The position numbers and the translations under genes are program-made. The notes beneath the pieces were generated by a model. The model was not told the DNA's origin. It was given only the letters and a program-made list of their open reading frames with translations, and made no database searches. Of a DNA stretch of 13,569 bases, positions 6,703 to 13,374 are shown piece by piece. Source of the DNA: Deltaproteobacteria bacterium (GTDB taxonomy: Bacteria > Myxococcota_A > UBA9160 > UBA4427); contig DRKE01000435.1 of assembly GCA_011051925.1 (NCBI GenBank), forward strand, positions 1-13,569. Direction: 5' to 3'. Positions within the stretch are counted from its first letter, which is position 1. Each line of letters opens with the position of its first letter.

Positions 6703-7671
6703 GTGAGCGTCGACCGACACGATCTGCGTGAACTCTGCGAGCGAACCCTCGCCGAGACCGACTTTCCCGAACTCGGTCGCCGCGTATCCGGCAAGGTTCG
6801 CGACAGCTACCTCGGCGAGAAGACCCGCACCCTCGTCGTGAGCGATCGCGTGAGCTGTTTCGACGTCGTCGTCGGCACGATCCCCTTGAAGGGACAGGTC
6901 CTGAACCAGATGGCCGCCTTCTGGTTCGAGCGGACCCGGGCGATCGCGAAGAACCACCTGCTCGAGGTTCCGGATCCGAACGTCTCGATCGTGAGAGAAT
7001 GCGAAACCCTCCCGGTCGAGTTCGTCATGCGGGGCTATCTGACGGGGTCGAGTTCGACCTCGATCTGGACGGCCTACGAGAACGGTGTGCGCAACTACTG
7101 CGGACACGTCCTGCCCGAAGGCATGAAGCGTCACGAGCGACTCGCTCGACCGATCCTGACCCCGACGACGAAGGCCGAACACGGCCAGCACGACGCCCTC
7201 ACCTCCCGGGACGAATTGATCGCGAGCGGCGTGATCTCGGCGGAGCGCTACGACGCGGCCGAAGCGATCGCACAACGCCTCTTCGCCGAGGGGACCCGCC
7301 ATGCCGAAGAACAGGGTCTGATCCTCGTCGATACGAAATACGAGATGGGCCTCGACGAGAACGGCGAAATCCTGGTGATCGACGAGATCCACACGCCGGA
7401 TTCTTCCCGCTATTGGAGGATCGACGGCTACGAAGAGGCCCTTCGCAGGGGGACCTCCCCACCGGCCATCGACAAGGAATACGTCCGCCTCTGGCTAGGC
7501 GAACAGGGCTACCGGGGAAATGGCCCGCCGCCGGAGCTGCCCATCGACGTCCGGGTCGAGGCCGCGACCCGCTACATCAGCGCCTTCGAACAGATCAGCG
7601 GAAGCGGATTCGAACCCGATCTCGAAGAACCCATCCCCCGGATCCGCCGCCGCCTCGGCCTCGACTCCTGA
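6703..7671 (+). CDS. purC: Phosphoribosylaminoimidazole-succinocarboxamide synthase (SAICAR synthetase)
   Basis: PurC joins CAIR and aspartate with ATP to give SAICAR in de novo purine synthesis. The 322-residue product belongs to the longer bacterial/yeast-like form rather than the ~240-residue E. coli-like form. Landmarks: GKVRDSY (30-36) and VVSDRVSCFDVV (45-56), the nucleotide-binding front; VEFVMRGYLTGS (105-116); PILTPTTKAEHGQHD (150-164); the signature LVDTKYEMG (208-216); and VIDEIHTPDSSRYW (225-238). The usual S-A-F-D of the front motif is S-C-F-D here. The start is GTG 6703, with GAAAGGG (6691-6697) as Shine-Dalgarno 5 nt upstream; the ATG at 6631 has no such site and would add a non-conserved leader. 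The stop codon lies in an 18-bp tandem duplication. The gene converges on cdsA with a 52-bp gap. Confidence 0.96.
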   Translation: MSVDRHDLRELCERTLAETDFPELGRRVSGKVRDSYLGEKTRTLVVSDRVSCFDVVVGTIPLKGQVLNQMAAFWFERTRAIAKNHLLEVPDPNVSIVRECETLPVEFVMRGYLTGSSSTSIWTAYENGVRNYCGHVLPEGMKRHERLARPILTPTTKAEHGQHDALTSRDELIASGVISAERYDAAEAIAQRLFAEGTRHAEEQGLILVDTKYEMGLDENGEILVIDEIHTPDSSRYWRIDGYEEALRRGTSPPAIDKEYVRLWLGEQGYRGNGPPPELPIDVRVEAATRYISAFEQISGSGFEPDLEEPIPRIRRRLGLDS

Positions 7672-7702
7672 CCCGGCCGCGGCGCCTGACCCGGCCGCGG
7701 CG
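7667..7702. repeat. Perfect 18-bp tandem duplication over the purC stop codon
   Basis: The unit CCTGACCCGGCCGCGGCG occurs at 7667-7684 and immediately again at 7685-7702 with no mismatch. Because 18 bp is six codons, the TGA of purC (7669-7671) is copied in frame as a second TGA at 7687-7689. The repeat fills most of the 52-bp gap between the convergent purC and cdsA genes. The perfect identity suggests a recent slippage event. Confidence 0.9.
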
Positions 7703-7723
7703 CCCGATCCTCCGCTGGCGGCG

Positions 7724-8806
7724 TCAGGCGGTCTGGAAGTAGATGTAGCCGAGCAGCAGGTAGTACATCGTCGGCAGTCCGAGCAGCGGCGCATCGATCC
7801 GATCGAGGACGCCCCCCATGCCCGGCAGCAATGCCCCCGTATCCTTCACCTCGGCATCGCGTTTCAGGAGCGACTCGACGAGATCGCCGATGATGCCCAC
7901 GACGCAGAGGATGAAGGCGAACCCGAGCGCGACGCTCCACGGAATCGCTGCACTCCAATCGGGCCAGAAGACATCGAAGACGAGCTTCGTCGAGAGACCG
8001 AGAAGTCCCCCCGTGATGATGCCGCCGAGGGCCCCCTCGACGCTCTTGTTCGGACTGATCTCCGGAGCGAGTTTCCGTCGCCCCCAGGCCCGGCCCGCGA
8101 AATAGGCCCCGACATCACAACCGACGACGGTCACGAGGGTATAGACCATGAAGAAGATGCCGCTGCCCGGGGAGAAATTGAGCGTGACGAGCAGCGCCGG
8201 ATCGTAGTGGGCCGCCGCGGCCACCTCGAATTTCCGGAGCAGCACCGCGTGACTGATGAGCCAGCCGACATAGAACACGCCGAAGAACGTGCCCGAAATG
8301 CTGGCCATCGCCTCCTGGATCTCGTTTTTCCGAAGCTGGGCGACCATCAGGAAGAGCAACGACGCCGTCATCAGCAGCATCGCATGGTACTCGTTGCCGA
8401 AATGGGCCATGAGGATCACGGCCGCCCCGAAGCCGAGACCGATGGAGCGGATCGGACTCGCGCCCTTGTCCGCGATCAATCCGTAGAATTCCTGCTGTGC
8501 GAGCAGTCCGATTCCCATCACGACCGCGAGATAGAAGAGCCCCCCCTGCGCGATCGTCCAGAGAACGAAGGGAATCAGGACCGCCGCCGTCGCCAACCGG
8601 GAAAGCAGGTCCTTGCGCCGGGCGGCCTTCCTGGCTTCGGCCTCGTCGGCGTCGGCTCCGTCCGTCCCGGTCGGCGCGTCTCCGGGGGAAACCCGCCCAC
8701 CCGTATCGCGCGAATCGGCCGGAACGGGATTCGGGAGCTCGAGGCCGGAGGCGACTTGATCCGACTCTTCCGATGTTTCCGTCGGTCCCTCAGCCAATCC
8801 GCTCAT
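7724..8806 (-). CDS. cdsA: Phosphatidate cytidylyltransferase (CDP-diglyceride synthase)
   Basis: CdsA makes CDP-diacylglycerol from phosphatidate and CTP, the branch point of phospholipid synthesis, at the inner membrane. The 360-residue product has an N-terminal hydrophilic, acidic extension (about 1-62), then many hydrophobic segments from about residue 68 (for example LATAAVLIPFVLWT, 71-84; IGLGFGAAVILMAHF, 122-136; MLLMTASLLFLMVA, 143-156). The catalytic region has GCDVGAYFAGRAWG (229-242), SPNKSVEGALGG (251-262) and the family signature around S312-x-x-K-R to D335-R-I-D (312-338). In that signature the usual His of PGHGG is Met (PGMGG, M330). The ATG at 8806 directly abuts GGAGG, so the in-frame TTG at 8797, 9 nt behind that SD, is an alternative start. 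The gene sits 46 bp behind dut, probably in one transcript. Confidence 0.93.
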   Translation of the reverse strand: MSGLAEGPTETSEESDQVASGLELPNPVPADSRDTGGRVSPGDAPTGTDGADADEAEARKAARRKDLLSRLATAAVLIPFVLWTIAQGGLFYLAVVMGIGLLAQQEFYGLIADKGASPIRSIGLGFGAAVILMAHFGNEYHAMLLMTASLLFLMVAQLRKNEIQEAMASISGTFFGVFYVGWLISHAVLLRKFEVAAAAHYDPALLVTLNFSPGSGIFFMVYTLVTVVGCDVGAYFAGRAWGRRKLAPEISPNKSVEGALGGIITGGLLGLSTKLVFDVFWPDWSAAIPWSVALGFAFILCVVGIIGDLVESLLKRDAEVKDTGALLPGMGGVLDRIDAPLLGLPTMYYLLLGYIYFQTA

Positions 8807-8852
8807 CCTCCGATGCGCCAGCCATCATCGCACTCCGCCCATTCGCTTCCGC

Positions 8853-9353
8853 TCAGGATCGTCCGGTATGCCCGAAGCCGCCCGCACCCCGCTCCGTGGA
8901 ATCAAGGGCCTCGACCTCGATCCATTCGGGACGCACCACCGGTGCGACGACGAGCTGGGCGATCCGGTCGCCGCGCGCGATCTCGAATTCGGCCTCGCCC
9001 GCATTCAGCAGGATGACCTGGATCTCACCGCGGTAGTCCGCGTCGATCGTTCCCGGCGCATTGGGAACGAGTATGCCATGTCGTAGCGCGAGGCCGCTGC
9101 GCGGACGGACCTGGGCCTCGTAGCCCGGTGGCAGCGCGATATGCCAGCCGGTCGGAATCAAGCAGCGTCTTCCTGGAAGGATCCGGACCGGATCGGGAAT
9201 GGCGGCGCGCAGGTCGAGCCCTGCCGCCCCCCCGGTCGAAACCTCGGGGAGCGGCAGGTCCTGCGCGTGCGGATCGCGGCTGATCTCCACCCGGACCCGG
9301 GTCGGACCGGGACGCGAGTGCGATCCCGGACCGGAAGCAAGCGGCCCGTCCAC
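8853..9353 (-). CDS. dut: Deoxyuridine 5'-triphosphate nucleotidohydrolase (dUTPase)
   Basis: Dut hydrolyses dUTP to dUMP and pyrophosphate, keeping uracil out of DNA and feeding thymidylate synthesis. The 166-residue product has all five motifs of the trimeric dUTPase family: I AGLDLRA (44-50), II RPRSGLA (83-89), III GTIDADYRGE (101-110, with the catalytic Asp), IV ARGDRIAQLV (126-135), and V RGAGGFGHTG (155-164). In motif V the usual Ser of GFGSTG is His, a small deviation. The first ~18 residues are a non-conserved Gly/Pro-rich leader. The start is GTG 9353 with AAAGGGG (9358-9364 on the minus strand) 4 nt upstream. Only 21 bp separate it from the pnp stop, so co-transcription with pnp and cdsA is likely. 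Confidence 0.96.
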   Translation of the reverse strand: MDGPLASGPGSHSRPGPTRVRVEISRDPHAQDLPLPEVSTGGAAGLDLRAAIPDPVRILPGRRCLIPTGWHIALPPGYEAQVRPRSGLALRHGILVPNAPGTIDADYRGEIQVILLNAGEAEFEIARGDRIAQLVVAPVVRPEWIEVEALDSTERGAGGFGHTGRS

Positions 9354-9374
9354 GGAGCCCCTTTCTCTCGTCGC

Positions 9375-11582
9375 CTACTCGGCTGCCTGGTCGTCCTGCT
9401 CGGCCGCCGCCGCCTGGTCCGCCAGGGCTTCCTTGCGCGAAAGGCGGATGCGACCCGAAGGATCGATGTCGATGCACTTGGCGAGCACTTCGTCGCCCTC
9501 CTCGAGGACGTCCGTCACCTTGTCGACCCGCCCGGCGGCGAGATGACTGATGTGGATCAGCCCATCGGTTCCCGGGAAGATCTCGGCGAACGCGCCGAAA
9601 TCGGCGATCCGCTTCACCTTGGCGAGGTAGATGCGCCCGATCTCGGCTTCCTGCGTGAGCTCGCCCACCATCGCCATCGCCTGCTCGACCGCCGCGCCAT
9701 TCGGCCCGAAGACCGAGACCTTGCCCGAGTCCTCGACGTCGATCTTGGCGCCCGTCGTCTCCTGGATCGCGCGGATGACCTTGCCGCCCGGCCCGATGAT
9801 GTCGCGGATGCGATCGGGCTTGACCAGCAGGGTTTCCATGCGGGGCGCGAAATCGTGCAGTTCGGTTCGCGGCTTCAGACCGTGAAGCTCCTCCGCCGTG
9901 TCCTTGTCCATGCAGTCGAGGATATGGAGCCGGCCTTCACGCGCCTGGGAGAGCGCCTTCTCCATGATGTCCCAGTCGATCTCGGTGACCTTGATGTCCA
10001 TCTGGAGCGCCGTGATGCCATCCTTGGAACCCGCGACCTTGAAATCCATGTCGCCGAGATGGTCCTCATCGCCCAGGATGTCGGACAGGATCACGGTCCG
10101 CTGGCCGTCCGTGATGAGTCCCATGGCGATCCCCGCAACCGGCGCCTTGAGCGGCGTTCCGGAATCGAGCAGCGCGAGCGTCGCGCCACAGACCGCCGCC
10201 ATCGACGACGAACCGTTCGACTCGAGGGTCTCGGACACGACGCGAATCGTGTACGGGAAATCCTCGTGGTCCGGCAGGACCGGCGTCAGCGCCCGTTCGG
10301 CCAGGGTGCCGTGTCCGACCTCCCGCCGTCCCGGCCCCCGAAGCGGACGGGCTTCCCCGACGGAGAAGGGCGGAAAGTTGTAGTGGAGCATGAACCTCTT
10401 CTTCCAACGCCCCGCCATGCCGTCGATCGTCTGCTCGTCGAACCCGGAGCCGAGGGTCGCGGTCACGACGGCCTGGGTCTCGCCGCGCGTGAAGAGCGCG
10501 ACACCATGGGGCCTCGGGAAGGGCCGGACTTCGCAGGCGATCGGGCGGATCTCGTCGCTGCGACGACCATCGATCCGATCGCCCGTCGCCATCACGCGTT
10601 CGCGCATGAGGTTGCCGCCGAGATCATGCAGGATCGCCTTCACGTTTCCCTGCAACTCGCGGAGCCCGTTCGAGCGGGCTTCGATGTCGGCAAGCGTCTT
10701 CACCTCGATCTCTTCGTTCCGGTACTCGTCCTCGAAACGCTGGATGATCTCCTTTTCGACGGCCTTCACGGCTTCGGAACGGGCCTTCTTCTCCTTGATC
10801 TGGAAGGCCTCGGCCAGGCGATCGGCCGCGAGCTCCGAAATCCGGGATTCCAGCGCCGACAGGTCCGGCGGTTCGGGAACGGCGATCTTCTCCTTGCCGA
10901 CTTCCGCCGCGAACGACTCGATCGCCGAGATGATCGGCTGGATCTCGTCGTGGGCATGCTTCAGGGCCGCGAGGACTTCGTCCTCGGGCAGCTCCTTCGC
11001 ACCGCCTTCGACCATCACGATCGAGCCGCGGTTGCCGGCCACGATCAACTCGAGATCGCTTTCCTCGAGTTCGTCCGGCGCGGGATTGATCAGGTAGTCC
11101 CCGTCCACCCGCGCGATCCGGACCGCCGCGATCGGCCCGAGAAAGGGGATCTCGGAGATCGAGAGGGCCGCCGAAGCCCCGATGAAGGCACACATGTCCG
11201 CCGAATGGTCGGGATCGGCCGAGAGGACGGTCGCCGTCACCTGGGTATCGTCGTTGTAGCCTTCGGCGAAGAGCGGGCGGATCGAACGGTCGATGAAGCG
11301 GGAGACGAGAACCTCGCGATCGGCGAGGCGCCCTTCCCGCTTGAAGAAACCGCCGGGAATCTTTCCGGCGGCAGCGAATTTCTCGACGAAATCGACGGTG
11401 AGGGGGAAGAAATCGATCCCCGGTCGCGGCTTCGAGTGGACCGCGGTCACGAGGACCACGGTATCGCCATAGCTGACGAGGGCGGCGCCGGCGGCTTGTT
11501 TCGCCACCTTGCCGGTTTCGATCGTCATCGTACGACCGCCGACCTCGACGGATACGGATGAGGGTTTGAACCAATAGGGCAT
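9375..11582 (-). CDS. pnp: Polyribonucleotide nucleotidyltransferase (polynucleotide phosphorylase)
   Basis: PNPase degrades RNA 3'-5' with phosphate and can add tails; it is a trimer and a core part of bacterial RNA decay. The 735-residue product has two RNase PH-like domains (about 5-235 and 335-555) joined by a helical domain, then a KH domain (about 582-640, RDIIGPGGKVIR at 593-604) and an S1 domain (about 648-716, DFGAFAEIFPGTDGLIHISH at 661-680). The active-site segment ILGDEDHLGDMDFKVAG (502-518) keeps D507, D513 and K515, equivalent from memory to E. coli D486, D492 and K494. The start ATG 11582 has a near-perfect AGGAG (11589-11593) 6 nt upstream; the frame is open further up but that part is non-conserved leader. 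The order rpsO-pnp is the classic one, in which pnp levels are often controlled through leader processing (family knowledge). The end is an Ala/Asp/Gln-rich tail. Confidence 0.97.
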   Translation of the reverse strand: MPYWFKPSSVSVEVGGRTMTIETGKVAKQAAGAALVSYGDTVVLVTAVHSKPRPGIDFFPLTVDFVEKFAAAGKIPGGFFKREGRLADREVLVSRFIDRSIRPLFAEGYNDDTQVTATVLSADPDHSADMCAFIGASAALSISEIPFLGPIAAVRIARVDGDYLINPAPDELEESDLELIVAGNRGSIVMVEGGAKELPEDEVLAALKHAHDEIQPIISAIESFAAEVGKEKIAVPEPPDLSALESRISELAADRLAEAFQIKEKKARSEAVKAVEKEIIQRFEDEYRNEEIEVKTLADIEARSNGLRELQGNVKAILHDLGGNLMRERVMATGDRIDGRRSDEIRPIACEVRPFPRPHGVALFTRGETQAVVTATLGSGFDEQTIDGMAGRWKKRFMLHYNFPPFSVGEARPLRGPGRREVGHGTLAERALTPVLPDHEDFPYTIRVVSETLESNGSSSMAAVCGATLALLDSGTPLKAPVAGIAMGLITDGQRTVILSDILGDEDHLGDMDFKVAGSKDGITALQMDIKVTEIDWDIMEKALSQAREGRLHILDCMDKDTAEELHGLKPRTELHDFAPRMETLLVKPDRIRDIIGPGGKVIRAIQETTGAKIDVEDSGKVSVFGPNGAAVEQAMAMVGELTQEAEIGRIYLAKVKRIADFGAFAEIFPGTDGLIHISHLAAGRVDKVTDVLEEGDEVLAKCIDIDPSGRIRLSRKEALADQAAAAEQDDQAAE

Positions 11583-11886
11583 GCTGTACTCCTGACCGGC
11601 GCCCTCTCCCCTCTTCTTCTTCGAGTCGGAGGCGATGCCGATCCATTGACGGCCTGTCGACGAGGAAATCCCGTCTTGTCCACCGGTCGAGCCGTGAACT
11701 CCGTGAAGATGCAGGATCACCCATGCGCGAAATTGGGGGTGGTTCGCGTATGGCCGACTCCCGCACTCCACGGGGCACCTGGCAATCGGTGCAGGCCAAT
11801 TGATGGGCGTCGGATTCAGACGAGCTTCGGAAGAAGCTCCCTCGCAGCCTTCGCTGGGAAGAGAAGAGAATCCGGCGCCCTTGAAA
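11583..11886 (-). other. rpsO-pnp intergenic leader region
   Basis: This 304-bp stretch separates rpsO from pnp on the same strand. No gene is supported: the pnp frame continues open through part of it but reads as non-conserved sequence. It holds the pnp ribosome binding site (AGGAG, 11589-11593), a perfect 7-bp hairpin (11822-11839) 47 nt behind the rpsO stop, and a purine-rich run just before the pnp RBS (GAAGAAGAAGAGGGGAGAGG on the minus strand, about 11603-11622). In E. coli this gap holds the rpsO terminator and the RNase III-processed pnp leader; a similar job here is inference. Confidence 0.5.
11822..11839 (-). promoter_or_regulatory. Perfect 7-bp hairpin after rpsO
   Basis: GAGCTTC (11822-11828) and GAAGCTC (11833-11839) are exact inverted repeats around a 4-base loop. 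On the minus-strand transcript the loop is UUCC. No T-run follows, so it is not a standard intrinsic terminator. It could protect the rpsO 3' end, mark a processing site, or form part of a pnp leader. Confidence 0.4.
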
Positions 11887-12153
11887 TCATCGCCGCAACC
11901 CGAGCTCCTGGATGAGCGCGCGATAGCGGTTGAAGTCCTTTTTCTTGAGATAGTCGAGAAGTCGGCGTCGCTGGCTCACGATCTTGAGCAACCCGCGACG
12001 AGAATGATGATCCTTCGCGTTGGTCTTGAAATGTTCCTGAAGCCCCTTGATGCGCTCCGTGAGAAGCGAGATCTGGACTTCGGGTGAACCCGTATCGGCC
12101 TCGCTTCGCTTGTGGGCCTCCACGATTTCGGCTTTCTTCGCTGCAGAGATCAA
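11887..12153 (-). CDS. rpsO: 30S ribosomal protein S15
   Basis: S15 binds the central domain of 16S rRNA and helps assemble the platform of the 30S subunit. The protein from TTG 12153 is 88 residues, matching the usual 88-89. It carries the family core EADTGSPEVQISLLTERI (18-35), the strongly conserved KDHHSRRGLLKIVSQRRRLL (47-66), and the typical end LIQELGLRR. TTG 12153 was chosen because AGGAG (12162-12166) sits exactly 8 nt before it and because it gives the family length. The alternative ATG 12183 would add ten residues (M-T-S-D-G...), has no Shine-Dalgarno, and lies inside a hairpin stem. The ATG at 12294 adds still more non-conserved sequence. The gene lies between truB and pnp, the common arrangement. 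S15 represses its own translation in several bacteria through mRNA structure near the start; the hairpin here makes that worth considering. Confidence 0.95.
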   Translation of the reverse strand: MISAAKKAEIVEAHKRSEADTGSPEVQISLLTERIKGLQEHFKTNAKDHHSRRGLLKIVSQRRRLLDYLKKKDFNRYRALIQELGLRR

Positions 12154-12161
12154 CTCGTCGA

Positions 12162-12166
12162 CTCCT
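12162..12166 (-). promoter_or_regulatory. Ribosome binding site that decides the rpsO TTG start
   Basis: AGGAG on the minus strand stands 8 nt before TTG 12153, ideal spacing. It lies inside the coding frame if ATG 12183 were used, which argues for the TTG start. Confidence 0.7.
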
Positions 12167-12180
12167 GATCCATCTGAGGT

Positions 12181-12196
12181 CATCGCCGGAGCGATG
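12181..12196 (-). promoter_or_regulatory. Hairpin in the rpsO leader, possible translational control element
   Basis: CATCGC (12181-12186) and GCGATG (12191-12196) are exact inverted repeats with a 4-base loop (UCCG on the transcript). The 3' arm contains the alternative ATG at 12183, and the structure lies 14 nt before the AGGAG. S15 autoregulation through leader structure is known in several phyla; nothing here proves binding. Confidence 0.35.
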
Positions 12197-12441
12197 CGTC
12201 TGTTTCGGGCAGCTTCGTGCAGCGCTGGGCGGCTCGTCTGCTCGGCTTGTTCGTGTCGGCTCTTCCCGCAGGCTCCCGCGAACCCCGTAGGCACCCTGAA
12301 GGATCCCGAGAAAAGCGCGACCGTTCCCGCGCATCCGCTCGCGACGAGAACCGGACTGTTTTCAATCGGTTTCTGAATCGCGGGAGTTTGACAGAGCGGT
12401 CCCCGCCTGGCAACGCCACCCCCCGGGTTTTCCCATCGGAA

Positions 12442-13374
12442 TCACTCCGCGAGCAACACCCGCAGCGGCCAGAGACGACGATCGGCCCGGATTTCCCCCA
12501 CGGCCAGGAATCCGCCCCCCTCGTCGACGATCGAAACCCGCGTTCCCGGCGGTGCCCGATGCAGTCCCTCCGCCGGCAGATCTCCGCCGTTGGCGAGCCG
12601 GATCCGCTGCTCTCCCCGGATCGGATGGACGGGAAACCCCAACGCTTCGACCGGTTCGATCAGCGCTGATCCGATCTTTCCCGCCTCGGCCGCCGCCTCC
12701 AACGCCTCCACGGTCCAGGCCATCTCGAGGGTGAAGCGGCCGCTCCGGGTCCGCCGGAGCCCGCCCAGATGAGCCCCACAACCGAGCGCCTCGCCGAGAT
12801 CCGCCGCCAGGACGCGCACGTAGGTCCCCGCCCGACAGAGGACGCGAACGTCGACCTCGGGTGGCTCGAATCGCGTCAGCTCGATCTCGTCGATCGTGAC
12901 CCATTTCGGCTCGCGTTCGACCTCCTCGCCGCGCCGGGCCAACCGATGGAGCGGCACGCCGTCCTTCTTGACCGCGCTGAACATCGGCGGAATCTGCTGG
13001 ATATCCCCCTTGAAGCGTGCGAGGGCCGCCTCGACGGTCTCCCGATCCGGCAGGCTCCCCGCGTGACGTTTCAGGACCTCTCCCTCGTGGTCCAGCGTGT
13101 CGGTCTCGGCACCCAGGACGATCGTCCCGTCGTACCCCTTGGTCGAATCCGCCAGGTAGGGAATCAACTTGGTCGCGCCGCGGATGGCCAGGGGCAGCAC
13201 GCCCGTCGCCTGGGGGTCGAGGGTCCCGAGATGACCGACCCGACGGGTCCCGAACCAGCGCCTCGCCGCATCGACGACGTCGTGGGAGGTTCGCCCGGCC
13301 GGCTTGTCGACCACGACGAAGCCGGCCGGCCCCGGCGGCTCGGGTCGTCTACGCCTCGAATTGCGTTTCGCCAT
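12442..13374 (-). CDS. truB: tRNA pseudouridine(55) synthase
   Basis: TruB isomerises U55 in the T-loop of tRNAs to pseudouridine and also acts as a tRNA folding chaperone. The 310-residue product is of usual length. Motif II is VGHLGTLDPQATGVLPLA (46-63) with the catalytic Asp D53; the usual GTLDPLATG has Gln for Leu. Other family landmarks are VDKPAGRTSHDVV (22-34), KGYDGTIVLG (79-88), PPMFSAVKKDGVPLHRLARRG (129-149), and CRAGTYVRVLAADLG (180-194) with GGLRRTRSGRF (204-214). Residues about 255-308 fit the C-terminal PUA-like domain. The N-terminus is strongly basic (KRNSRRRR). Its start codon overlaps the rbfA end by 26 bp, so the two are translationally linked. Confidence 0.97.
   Translation of the reverse strand: MAKRNSRRRRPEPPGPAGFVVVDKPAGRTSHDVVDAARRWFGTRRVGHLGTLDPQATGVLPLAIRGATKLIPYLADSTKGYDGTIVLGAETDTLDHEGEVLKRHAGSLPDRETVEAALARFKGDIQQIPPMFSAVKKDGVPLHRLARRGEEVEREPKWVTIDEIELTRFEPPEVDVRVLCRAGTYVRVLAADLGEALGCGAHLGGLRRTRSGRFTLEMAWTVEALEAAAEAGKIGSALIEPVEALGFPVHPIRGEQRIRLANGGDLPAEGLHRAPPGTRVSIVDEGGGFLAVGEIRADRRLWPLRVLLAE

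Larger units (their letters stand above)
12154..12441 (-). other. truB-rpsO intergenic leader
   Basis: This 288-bp stretch lies between truB and rpsO on the same strand. It contains the rpsO Shine-Dalgarno sequence, a hairpin at 12181-12196, and an AT-richer patch at about 12351-12394 (minus strand reads CAGAAACCGATTGAAAACAG) that could belong to an rpsO promoter. A TTGCCA at about 12410 might serve as a -35, but no good -10 stands at the right spacing. No gene or intrinsic terminator is supported. Confidence 0.4.

Noticed and set aside
7520..9016. Plus-strand open frame of 498 codons opposite cdsA
   Set aside because: It runs from inside purC across the convergent gap and cdsA; its composition is Arg/Glu/His-rich without membrane segments or motifs.
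9141..11561. Plus-strand open frame of 806 codons opposite pnp and dut
   Set aside because: It spans two well-conserved minus-strand genes and the pnp-dut junction. Its sequence is rich in Arg, Asp, Gly and His with no recognisable domain, as expected of an antisense shadow.
11583..11771. N-terminal extension of pnp, start 11771
   Set aside because: The PNPase family start follows the strong AGGAG at 11589-11593, and the upstream residues are not conserved.
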